A DNA stretch of 7,102 bases from JBBQKP01 sp038326995. GTDB lineage: Bacteria; Planctomycetota; Phycisphaerae; Tepidisphaerales; Tepidisphaeraceae. Made by a program: the position numbers and the translations under genes. Positions 1-5,917 of the stretch are shown here, piece by piece (within the stretch, counting starts at the first letter, position 1; each line of letters starts with the position of its first letter). A model generated the notes under the pieces. That model searched no databases, was not told the origin of the DNA, and saw only the letters and a program-made list of their open reading frames with translations. The DNA lies in contig JBBQKP010000175.1 in assembly GCA_038326995.1 (NCBI GenBank), forward strand, positions 1 to 7,102. Direction: 5' to 3'.

Positions 1-102
1 AGGCACTTTCAGCAGCGAGAACATCTTTGTTTCGTGTCGGCACGTTTGCAGCGTGTGCACGTTTATTGCGTGTGATTGTCTCATTCCAGACCGCCTGATC
101 GT

Positions 103-108
103 CTGGAG
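103..108 (+). promoter_or_regulatory. Ribosome binding site of rny
   Basis: CTGGAG lies 8 bases before the ATG at 117 and is the only clear Shine-Dalgarno-like site before a gene start in this window. It supports the start at 117. An ATG at 110 is in another frame. Confidence 0.6.
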
Positions 109-116
109 TATGAGCC

Positions 117-1670
117 ATGGATTATTTCATCGTAGTTGCGGTTTCTGTGGTGGTCGGCGCTTTGGGCATGTGGGGAGCGGTGACGGTGCTGCGCGGTAAT
201 ACTCTGGCGGCGGCGCGGAAGGACGCCCAGCAGATCGAGCAGCGCGCCCGCGATCTGGCGTTGTCAACGGGCCGGGAAGCGGAATTGAAGGTCAAGCAGG
301 ATCAGCTTGCGGCACGAGAGGCGTTTGATCGTGATCAGGAAGCCCTTCGCCGAAAGATGGGCGAATCCGAGCAGCGGCTTGTCCGTCGCGAAGAAACTCT
401 GGACCGCAAGACCGACACGCTGGCGGTGAAGGAGAAATCGCTCGAACAGCTTGATGGCAAGCTCGCGTCGCGTTCGAAAGTGATTGAGGTCAAAGAACAG
501 GACGTCACTCGAACGCTCGAAGAGCAGAGGCAAAAGCTGCTGCAGGTCTCGGGCATGTCGGTCGATCAGGCGAAGGAGATTTTACTCCGCCGGATTGAAG
601 ACGACATGCAAAGCGAGGCTGGAATGATTGTTCGAAAGTATACCGAACAGGCGCAGGAAGAGGGCAAGGAGAAGGCCCGCAACATCATTTTGCAGGCGAT
701 TCAAAGGTACGCGGCAGAGCAGACGAGCGACCATACGACCAGTGCGCTGAATTTTGGCGATGACGCGATCAAAGGCCGAATCATTGGGCGAGAGGGGCGA
801 AATATCAGGTCGTTCGAGCGGATCACGGGGGTTGAAGTGATCGTGGACGACACGCCGGGCGTGGTGGTGATTTCGTGCTTCGACCCGGTTCGGCGTGAGA
901 TTGCACGAAGATCGCTGGAGCGATTGGTTCAGGACGGCCGAATTCATCCGGCACGGATCGAGGAAATTGTCAGCGGCGTGACGGCAGAGATGGACGAAGA
1001 CCTGACCAAGCACGGCAGGACGACGATCGAGCAGTTGCAATTGCTCAGCGTGAAGCGGGAAATCTACCCCACGCTAGGCAGGCTGCATTTCCGCACGAGT
1101 TACGGGCAAAACGTGCTCAAGCACTCGATGGAAGTCGCGTATTTGTGTCAGGTGATGGCCAGTGAGCTGGGGCTGGACCCGACTCTGGCGCGTCGCGCGG
1201 GTTTGCTGCACGACATCGGCAAGGCGATCGACCACGAGCACGAAGGAAATCACACGACGCTGGGTTATGAACTCTTGCGAAAATTGAACGAGCCCGAAGC
1301 GGTTCTGAACGCGGCACTGGCTCATCACGGCGATCAGCCGGCGACGACGCCTTACACGCTTTTGGTGATGGCGGCGGATGCGATCAGCGCATCCAGGCCC
1401 GGAGCTCGCCGCGAGAGCCTGGAAAAGTACGTCAAGCGGCTGAAGGATCTGGAAGCACTCGCCGTGAAGTTCGACGGCGTGACACAGGCTTACGCGATAC
1501 AAGCTGGGCGTGAAGTTCGTGTGATCGTGGACGCAAAGCGAATCGACGATCCGGGCAGTGCGAAACTGGCACGCGATATCGCCAAGCAGATCGAAAGCAC
1601 TCAGAATTATCCGGGCGAGATCAAGGTGACAGTTCTGCGGGAAACCCGAAACGTGGAATTCGCGAAATAG
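117..1670 (+). CDS. rny: Ribonuclease Y (membrane-anchored endoribonuclease)
   Basis: RNase Y is a membrane-tethered endoribonuclease that starts mRNA decay and processes transcripts in bacteria without, or alongside, RNase E. The 517-residue length is normal for the family. In order it shows a hydrophobic N-terminal anchor (about residues 3-25), a long charged coiled coil (about 30-200), a KH RNA-binding domain with the GRIIGREGRN core at 220-229, and an HD phosphohydrolase domain. In the HD domain I see the family signature RTSYGQNVLKHS (His336), the catalytic HD pair His365-Asp366 in HDIGKA, AHHGD at 402-406 and Asp421 in AADAIS. All metal-site residues expected for an active enzyme are present. 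The ATG at 117 is supported by CTGGAG upstream, and it places the membrane anchor at the very N-terminus. No strong intrinsic terminator follows directly. The call is secure. Confidence 0.97.
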   Translation: MDYFIVVAVSVVVGALGMWGAVTVLRGNTLAAARKDAQQIEQRARDLALSTGREAELKVKQDQLAAREAFDRDQEALRRKMGESEQRLVRREETLDRKTDTLAVKEKSLEQLDGKLASRSKVIEVKEQDVTRTLEEQRQKLLQVSGMSVDQAKEILLRRIEDDMQSEAGMIVRKYTEQAQEEGKEKARNIILQAIQRYAAEQTSDHTTSALNFGDDAIKGRIIGREGRNIRSFERITGVEVIVDDTPGVVVISCFDPVRREIARRSLERLVQDGRIHPARIEEIVSGVTAEMDEDLTKHGRTTIEQLQLLSVKREIYPTLGRLHFRTSYGQNVLKHSMEVAYLCQVMASELGLDPTLARRAGLLHDIGKAIDHEHEGNHTTLGYELLRKLNEPEAVLNAALAHHGDQPATTPYTLLVMAADAISASRPGARRESLEKYVKRLKDLEALAVKFDGVTQAYAIQAGREVRVIVDAKRIDDPGSAKLARDIAKQIESTQNYPGEIKVTVLRETRNVEFAK

Positions 1671-1993
1671 GCCGACGGATGATCAGAAAGCTGAACAGCC
1701 AAGCTCAAGTCGGCGTAAAAACCCGATGGATTCGTCATGGATCGGCCGATATGCAATTGCGGAGAAGCCGCATGGACAAAGCAGGTGGTCAGAGCGTATC
1801 ATGTTTGGACAATGGTCGGTACGAACCGCTAAGCAGTTCCAGCGGTTGATTCACCGTGAGTAAGATACACTGTGTTTCGCATACACGAGTTTCACATAGA
1901 CGGTATTTCACATTACGGCCGATGGTGGCGTTTGTAATATGCCACGACGACGAACGAAGCCCGTCGATTCAGAACGAGGCATGTCATCGGGCT

Positions 1994-2032
1994 CGGCGAA
2001 ATGACTGGGCGAAATGACTGGGCGAAATGATC
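1994..2032. repeat. Three tandem copies of a 13-bp repeat
   Basis: The unit GGGCGAAATGACT occurs exactly at 2007-2019. It is preceded by a copy with one change (first base C, 1994-2006) and followed by a copy with its last two bases changed (2020-2032). A 13-bp period does not keep a reading frame, which fits non-coding DNA. A small CCGGG/CCCGG hairpin (2032-2036 with 2043-2047) follows directly. Confidence 0.8.
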
Positions 2033-2142
2033 CGGGATGAGACCCGGGACGAAGACTTGAAAATCAAAACAGTGCGAGAGGTGCTCGAGTCGGAAATCCA
2101 TTTCGTTTCACATATCGAATTACAGTTCGACGTGTGAACCCC

Positions 2143-2161
2143 GCAACCCGTAAGGGTGTGC
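2143..2161. repeat. Small hairpin with a GTAA (GNRA-type) loop
   Basis: GCAACCC (2143-2149) pairs with GGGT-G-TGC (2154-2161) to give 7 base pairs with one bulged G (2158) around a GTAA loop. As RNA this would be a GNRA tetraloop. A second hairpin, TGCCA (2159-2163) with TGGCA (2168-2172), overlaps its 3' edge. The GCAACCC arm can also pair perfectly with GGGTTGC at 2221-2227. Confidence 0.45.
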
Positions 2162-2164
2162 CAT

Positions 2165-2246
2165 CCCTGGCAGCGGGCGACCCTGAGCCTCACCTCGCAA
2201 CCTACGATCGATCACTCTCAGGGTTGCCCCCAGGGTGATCGATCGT
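2165..2246. repeat. Two interleaved inverted repeats (pseudoknot-like or two-state element)
   Basis: Stem A pairs GGGCGACCCTGAG (2175-2187) with CTCAGGGTTGCCC (2217-2229), 13 pairs including one G-T wobble. It can be extended by CCCTGG (2165-2170) with CCAGGG (2230-2235) across a 4-base bulge. Stem B pairs ACGATCGATCAC (2204-2215) with GTGATCGATCGT (2235-2246), 12 perfect pairs. The arms come in the order A-B-A-B. In RNA the two stems would form an H-type pseudoknot or exclude one another. In DNA they are overlapping cruciform-capable repeats. No reading frame explains them. Confidence 0.6.
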
Positions 2247-2261
2247 TCTGCTTAACGCCCC

Positions 2262-2278
2262 CGGACGTCCGATGTCCG
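2262..2278. repeat. Short palindrome
   Basis: CGGACGTCCG at 2262-2271 is a perfect 10-base palindrome. Its left half also pairs with GTCCG at 2274-2278. It sits between the interleaved stems and the next hairpin and adds to the local density of self-complementary sequence. Confidence 0.4.
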
Positions 2279-2293
2279 AGTCGCTAAATCCCC

Positions 2294-2317
2294 CTGCCGA
2301 CAATCCTTTGTCGGCGG
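2294..2317. repeat. Strong hairpin, possible 3'-end structure
   Basis: GCCGACAA (2296-2303) pairs perfectly with TTGTCGGC (2308-2315) around a TCCT loop, and one wobble and one normal pair extend it to 10 pairs. No T-run follows on either strand, so it is not a classical intrinsic terminator. It could close a structured RNA or act as a 3' barrier for the mraZ transcript, although it lies about 370 bases past the mraZ stop. Confidence 0.45.
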
Positions 2318-2405
2318 ACCGATAACCATTCCAATAAACGCAAAGCGAAGCGCAAAACGTGCCGCGATCGTCTTGGATATTGGCCGAATCCGTTCGTGGT
2401 TATGA

Positions 2406-2421
2406 CGCACATCCGTGTGCG
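2406..2421. repeat. Perfect 6-bp hairpin
   Basis: CGCACA (2406-2411) and TGTGCG (2416-2421) form a perfect stem around the loop TCCG. There is no T-tract and no gene association that I can see. Confidence 0.35.
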
Positions 2422-2545
2422 ACGATCTGCGTGTAAAAGCATGGCATTCGACACTTATTGTTCCAACACAAGGCCCAGGGAAGATCTTTGAGCGATTTTT
2501 GGTCGAGCTTCGCGTGAGGATCGCCTGCGGTGTTGAAGTGTCGGC

Positions 2546-2564
2546 CGTCTCAATCCATGAGACG
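2546..2564. repeat. Perfect 7-bp hairpin downstream of mraZ
   Basis: CGTCTCA (2546-2552) and TGAGACG (2558-2564) form a perfect stem around a 5-base loop. On the minus strand this is about 120 bases past the mraZ stop. It lacks a T-tract, so any role in ending the mraZ transcript is a guess. Confidence 0.35.
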
Positions 2565-2682
2565 TCAGCCCTGCTCAGTCGATATGGGAACCTTCGATGT
2601 GATCTCTTTGATGATCGTTTCCCGATGTGGTTCGAGCCTATCCCTAAGCCCATGAGTAACTGATCGAATAGTGAGTTATTGT

Positions 2683-3264
2683 TTATTGCTTTGTTGAATC
2701 ACTCTGAGTGGCACGCTGTCTATGCTCTTTTTCGCGTAGGTTAATCAGCTTGCTGTTGGCGCGGAGTTCCTTGATCTTCTGATCCCATTCGGGCCTGTTC
2801 CAGATCTCCATGTGATTTCTCGCGCCCACCAGATACACGTCGCGCTGCGTCTTGGTTTCATCGAGCATAGATCCGGGCAAGTTTACGCGTCCCGAGGCGT
2901 CGATCACCAGTTCCTTGGTGAGGGCGTAGTGCAGGTAATCGAAGTCGAGTGCATCATCTTCGGGTGCGAGTTCGTCGCGGTTGGATTTGATCAGTTCGCG
3001 ATAGGCCGAGAGCGGGTAGAGCCAGAGCCTGTCATTAGTGCCGATTTTGATGACCAGATGCTCGGGACCGGAGGTCTTGTCAGCGGACTTCTCCCGTGAT
3101 TTATCGTTCCCGGAATTGTCCGTGCTGATTACAGATGATTGTGATATAACTACTATGTCAGGCGTAAGTTGCTGTCGGGTCGCGGACGGTATCAGAAGCC
3201 GACCCTTATCATCGATGGTCAGCGGGTGCTGGTCGCTGAAGTAGGGTGCGGGTTCGAGTCTCAT
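2683..3264 (-). CDS. mraZ: MraZ, SpoVT/AbrB-type transcriptional regulator
   Basis: MraZ is a DNA-binding protein built from two AbrB-like halves. It forms ring-shaped oligomers and, in studied bacteria, controls the division and cell-wall (dcw) cluster and its own gene. Both half-motifs are clear: HPLTIDDKGRLLIP at 13-26 and ELVIDASGRVNLP at 118-130. Other family landmarks are DRLWLYPLSAY (78-88) and the C-terminal VGARNHMEIWNRPEW (146-159). At 193 residues it is longer than the usual 140-150. A Ser/Lys/Asp-rich insert at about 41-67 splits the first half, and the last 30 residues form a charged tail. The start at 3264 places the first domain normally; no Shine-Dalgarno site precedes it. A promoter and MraZ-box-like repeats lie directly upstream. 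rsmH, the usual downstream partner, does not follow in this window. Confidence 0.93.
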   Translation of the reverse strand: MRLEPAPYFSDQHPLTIDDKGRLLIPSATRQQLTPDIVVISQSSVISTDNSGNDKSREKSADKTSGPEHLVIKIGTNDRLWLYPLSAYRELIKSNRDELAPEDDALDFDYLHYALTKELVIDASGRVNLPGSMLDETKTQRDVYLVGARNHMEIWNRPEWDQKIKELRANSKLINLREKEHRQRATQSDSTKQ

Positions 3265-3305
3265 GTCTTGGCGGGTGATTCATTCTGGTCTGATCTGGTC
3301 TTGTC

Positions 3306-3330
3306 CGCCACTTTGACTCAGAATACCCCA
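3306..3330 (-). promoter_or_regulatory. Candidate MraZ box (three TGGGN-like units, 10-bp period)
   Basis: On the minus strand, TGGGG (3326-3330), TGAGT (3316-3320) and TGGCG (3306-3310) are each separated by 5 bases. The known enterobacterial MraZ box is TGGGN repeated with 5-base spacers. The third unit also sits in AAAGTGG, close to the AAAGTG core of mycoplasma MraZ sites. The first unit is perfect and the other two have one mismatch each. The array lies 42 bases before the mraZ ATG and covers the predicted -10 element, as expected for autorepression. Confidence 0.5.
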
Positions 3331-3348
3331 CCTCGACTCGTCTGGCAA
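3320..3348 (-). promoter_or_regulatory. Predicted sigma-70-type promoter of mraZ
   Basis: On the minus strand TTGCCA (3343-3348, 5 of 6 consensus) is followed after exactly 17 bases by TATTCT (3320-3325, 4 of 6). Transcription would begin near 3313, giving a leader of about 50 bases. The -10 element lies inside the MraZ-box-like array. An AT-rich stretch at 3371-3386 lies further upstream. Confidence 0.5.
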
Positions 3349-3649
3349 GATCAATGTCGATTGCGCGCCGAAAAATTCACGTTTTTATGGAATATTTGCC
3401 GAAGGGGTTGCCGCGAGATATCGCCGGAGGTCCGAAACCGTCTTTTTGACGCGTCAGGCGGCATGGGCTCAAAACTCGCCGGCAAAGTTGTTCACCGCCC
3501 GACGTGGGCGAGCGGTGGATATCCTGTCGCCGAAGTCGCGAAGTCTTTGTTCGTAATTGATCGACTCGTCTTGAGACTCTCCGCAGGCAACTGTGTTTCG
3601 GTCATCGTGAAAGCTTCATCATGACGTGAAGCGTGTTGCGAATTGTCCT

Positions 3650-4684
3650 ATGATCGATCCAATGTCTTCCGACCTGATTACCTCACAGATTAGCGCACCA
3701 GTCACTGCGCAGGTCATTGCGAGGGTCGTCTCCAACACGCCCTTGTGCCGCGAGCACTACAGACTCACGCTCGACGCGCCGATGTTGCCCGAAAGCGCGC
3801 CCGGTCAGTTCGTGCAGGTGCTTTGCCGGGACGATGAGCACGCGGCTGGCGATGTTGAACTGGATTGGACCGAAGGCGAGATGCCAGACCTGAGCGACCC
3901 CGATTTCGCAGATCGTAGAGCGATGTTGCGTCGGCCGTTCTCGATCGCAGGTCGCCGGGGAAAGCAAGTCGATCTCATCCAGCGAACCGTCGGCCCGGGC
4001 ACGCAGTTTCTCGCCTCGCTCAGGCCGGGCGACGAGCTCAATCTCATCGGCCCGCTCGGTAATCGATTCGCAATGCCTCCAGAGCGCGGAATCGCGCTCC
4101 TGGTCGGCGGGGGCGTGGGCATTCCGCCGATGATTTATCTGTCGCAAATGTTGGCCGATGCCAGTAGCGATTCCAGCAACTCAACCTCTCGGCGTTCGGT
4201 CGCATTTTGCGGCGCGACCACTCGCGATTTGCTCGCCCTCACCGTCACCAATGATGCGCTGCCGCCCTCGAGCACATCTCTCGCGCCGCTCTACAACATC
4301 GCGGAGTTCGCCCTGTTCGGCACGCCCGCAGTCATCACCACCGACGACGGAACCTACGGCTACAAGGGATTCGTCACCGACGCACTCGCGGGTTATCTCG
4401 ACCAGTGGATCACCGACAACGCCGACCGCGCGAGAACGATCATCTACACCTGCGGCCCGGAGGGAATGATGAAGCGCGTTCAGGAAATCGCGGCACGAAG
4501 GAACATCGCCTGTCAGATCGCCGTCGAGCGTGCAATGGCGTGCGGCATGGGCACTTGCCAGAGTTGCTGCGTCAAGGTGAAAAAGCCCGACATCAGCAAG
4601 CCGCCTTTGGTGGGCAAGGACTGGTGTTACAAGCTCGCCTGCACCGACGGCCCTGTGTTCTCGGGTGATGAGCTGCTTTGGTAG
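3650..4684 (+). CDS. pyrK: Dihydroorotate dehydrogenase B, electron transfer subunit (PyrK-type FAD/2Fe-2S protein)
   Basis: PyrK passes electrons from dihydroorotate oxidation by the PyrD subunit through FAD and a [2Fe-2S] cluster to NAD+, in cytosolic pyrimidine synthesis. Numbering from the ATG at 3650 (344 residues), the FAD motif RRPFSI is at 94-99, the nucleotide-binding GGGVGIPP at 153-160, CGPEGMM at 268-274, and the cluster region CGMGTCQSCC begins at Cys298 and ends in LACTDGPVF (Cys331), the family's C-terminal hallmark. It is longer than typical PyrK (about 260) because of an acidic insert near 65-92 and a Ser-rich insert near 170-180. The start is uncertain: a GTG at 3626 and an ATG at 3662 are in frame and none has a clear ribosome site. 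pyrD is not in the window. A related ferredoxin-NADP reductase-like role is the main alternative. Confidence 0.85.
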   Translation: MIDPMSSDLITSQISAPVTAQVIARVVSNTPLCREHYRLTLDAPMLPESAPGQFVQVLCRDDEHAAGDVELDWTEGEMPDLSDPDFADRRAMLRRPFSIAGRRGKQVDLIQRTVGPGTQFLASLRPGDELNLIGPLGNRFAMPPERGIALLVGGGVGIPPMIYLSQMLADASSDSSNSTSRRSVAFCGATTRDLLALTVTNDALPPSSTSLAPLYNIAEFALFGTPAVITTDDGTYGYKGFVTDALAGYLDQWITDNADRARTIIYTCGPEGMMKRVQEIAARRNIACQIAVERAMACGMGTCQSCCVKVKKPDISKPPLVGKDWCYKLACTDGPVFSGDELLW

Positions 4685-4701
4685 AAACGCGAAGCGGGTT
4701 A

Positions 4702-5739
4702 TCAAATCACCGAACGCACGCCGAAGTTTCTGCCCGTAAATGTTCCGCCGCCGCTGACGGTAATCCGATAACTTCGGCTGCTCGGGAACGTGGTGGTGAG
4801 GATGAGGGAACTGGTGGCGATGGTGACTTCCCAGTTGCCGTCGGGAATGTTGGAGAAAGAGTAATTGCCGCTTGAATCGGTCCGCGCCTCGAAAACGCCC
4901 TCGCGATTGAGATTTCGGATTCGAATGAACTGGCCGACCAGGGCTCTTTCGCCGTTGTTTTGAATGCCGTCGCCGCTGAGGTCCTGGAAGACGAACCCGC
5001 GGACATTAGCACCGGCAGAAACGCTGTTGTTTCGGTTCAGGAAGCTGAGCCCGGTGACGCGATTGCCCGCGCCAATTGGTGTTACCACGAGTGATGCCAC
5101 GAACTCGCCTGCCGACGGCGAGGTAAGGGTCCATCCAGAAGGCTTGACCTGACGCACGGTCCAAGTCCCGGCAGGGACATTGGGAATGGTGAACGACCCG
5201 TTTGACGAAGTGACGTATCGCGTTTCGTCGCTGTCTCGAGAATTATTTCCGTTGAGATCCAGATAAACGCCCCAACGGGCCAGGCCGGTGTTGGTGGTGA
5301 TGTTGCGGATCGACCCGGAGATCAAGCCGGTTCCTGTCAGGAAGAAATTTCTTGCCGATACGCGCTGCCCGGCCGTGAGCGTGACGGATTGTGTCTTGAA
5401 TGAAGCGAACCCGGCGGACGGCGTCCCGGCAGAAGGCGAGGTCTGACGAAAGCCGCTCGAAGTGGCGATGTCCACGCCGATTCGAAATGTGCCGACGCCC
5501 AGGGTGCCGAAGCGGTAAGTGCCGTTGGATGCGGATGTCGTGCGTCGCTCGCCGGTATCGAAGCGATTGTTGTTGTTTTTGTCGATGTAAACGCCCGCGC
5601 CGCTTAGCGTGCGGTCGAGCGAATCGAATCTGCCGTTGGCGTTGACGTCGTAGTAAAGCGTCCCGGAAATCGCACCCGTGCTGGTAAGATGCTGGCGCGA
5701 CTCAAGCGAATCGATCACGAATGTTTGTGTGCTGGCCAT
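4702..5739 (-). CDS. Probable extracellular protein with LEPR-XLL-like N-terminus and three SdrD/Cna-B-like repeats
   Basis: From the ATG at 5739 the product has 345 residues. Residues 11-18 read SLESRQHL, a degenerate form of the planctomycetal LEPR-XLL motif found at the N-terminus of many exported proteins of that phylum. No classical hydrophobic signal peptide is visible. Three beta-sandwich-type repeats follow at about 23-105, 138-211 and 245-341, each with an ISG/VRG opening and an NGTYRF- or GNYSF-like strand motif. Asp/Asn-rich calcium-loop-like segments occur at 31-39, 53-64, 161-172 and 253-264. Such repeats act as rigid spacers or adhesion modules in surface proteins; no enzymatic domain is present. 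An upstream in-frame ATG at 5829 would add 30 residues ahead of the motif and is less likely. The gene faces pyrK, with stops 17 bases apart and no terminator visible between them. The specific role is unknown. Confidence 0.8.
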   Translation of the reverse strand: MASTQTFVIDSLESRQHLTSTGAISGTLYYDVNANGRFDSLDRTLSGAGVYIDKNNNNRFDTGERRTTSASNGTYRFGTLGVGTFRIGVDIATSSGFRQTSPSAGTPSAGFASFKTQSVTLTAGQRVSARNFFLTGTGLISGSIRNITTNTGLARWGVYLDLNGNNSRDSDETRYVTSSNGSFTIPNVPAGTWTVRQVKPSGWTLTSPSAGEFVASLVVTPIGAGNRVTGLSFLNRNNSVSAGANVRGFVFQDLSGDGIQNNGERALVGQFIRIRNLNREGVFEARTDSSGNYSFSNIPDGNWEVTIATSSLILTTTFPSSRSYRITVSGGGTFTGRNFGVRSVI

Positions 5740-5877
5740 GGTCGCTCTGCGGTAAGTGTGGTGGAAAGACAGAACGCGTTGTCCCCCCATCATGCGAAAA
5801 GGAGAAGCAGGCGAGGACACAATTTTCAAAAATCAAAGTTTCTTCACTTTCAGGAAGCATGTCTGCGGACGGTTAGC

Positions 5878-5903
5878 CGGGCCGCTCGCGGCCCGTTTTC
5901 TTT
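5878..5903. terminator. GC-rich hairpin with T-tract (intrinsic terminator-like)
   Basis: CGGGCCGC (5878-5885) pairs perfectly with GCGGCCCG (5888-5895) and is followed on the plus strand by TTTTCTTT (5896-5903). This is a textbook intrinsic terminator for plus-strand transcription, yet no plus-strand gene ends here. On the minus strand it lies 22 bases past the stop of the 5918-6763 gene, where it would serve as a 3' structure without a T-tract. Strand is left open for that reason. Confidence 0.6.
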
Positions 5904-5917
5904 CAGCTTGAACTGCC

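Larger units (their letters stand above)
1671..2682. other. Long intergenic region without a supported gene, rich in inverted repeats
   Basis: About 1 kb lies between the rny stop and the mraZ stop. Frames longer than 60 codons occur on both strands, but none shows a recognisable domain, a believable start or normal protein composition. I see small repeats instead: a 7-bp inverted repeat (AACCGCT at 1824-1830 with AGCGGTT at 1841-1847), a 13-bp tandem repeat at 1994-2032, and a chain of hairpins from 2032 to 2564. The first 350 bases hold little structure. The region could be an untranslated structured RNA, a decayed mobile or repetitive element, or simply the two 3' flanks of rny and mraZ. 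The sequence alone cannot decide. Confidence 0.6.
3265..3649. other. Divergent intergenic region between mraZ and pyrK
   Basis: This stretch carries the mraZ promoter and box (3306-3348), an AT-rich inverted repeat (AAAAA at 3371-3375 facing TTTTT at 3382-3386) and a GC-rich hairpin, CACCGC (3493-3498) with GCGGTG (3512-3517), in the probable pyrK leader. I could not find a convincing pyrK promoter. A plus-strand frame running through it starts inside mraZ and shows no recognisable domain, so I do not call a gene here. Confidence 0.5.

Noticed and set aside
3..98. Open frame at the left edge that could be the C-terminus of an upstream gene
   Set aside because: All that is visible is about 31 codons without any recognisable motif, and two other frames are also open there. 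It cannot be supported.
1671..1714. GCCGAC/GTCGGC inverted repeat just after the rny stop as a terminator
   Set aside because: The 6-bp stem has a 32-base loop and is followed by GTAAAAA, not a T-tract, so it is too weak to call.
2143..2317. Possible 6S RNA, RNase P RNA or tmRNA because of the dense pairing
   Set aside because: I could not find the conserved sequence landmarks of RNase P RNA or tmRNA. The apical hairpin is too short and the closing stem is missing for 6S RNA. Left as an unassigned structured element.
2252..2653. 133-codon minus-strand reading frame downstream of mraZ, in the place of rsmH
   Set aside because: The translation is Arg/Ser-rich with no motif, has no resemblance to RsmH, and runs through several perfect hairpins. 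It looks like a chance open frame.
2415..2663. 82-codon plus-strand reading frame
   Set aside because: No recognisable domain or ribosome site, and it overlaps hairpins and the opposite chance frame.
3243..3261. tRNA-like T-loop (GGTTCGAGTC)
   Set aside because: The flanking bases do not form the 5-pair T stem, there is no acceptor or anticodon arm, and the bases encode the first residues of MraZ on the minus strand.
3169..3624. 151-codon plus-strand frame ending one base before the GTG at 3626
   Set aside because: It begins inside the conserved part of mraZ on the other strand, covers the mraZ promoter, and its translation shows no domain.
5859..5876. Tiny frame (ATG, four codons, TAG) with AGGA upstream, directly before the plus-strand hairpin
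   Set aside because: Five codons are too few to separate from chance, and no plus-strand promoter was found. Only the hairpin is worth following up.
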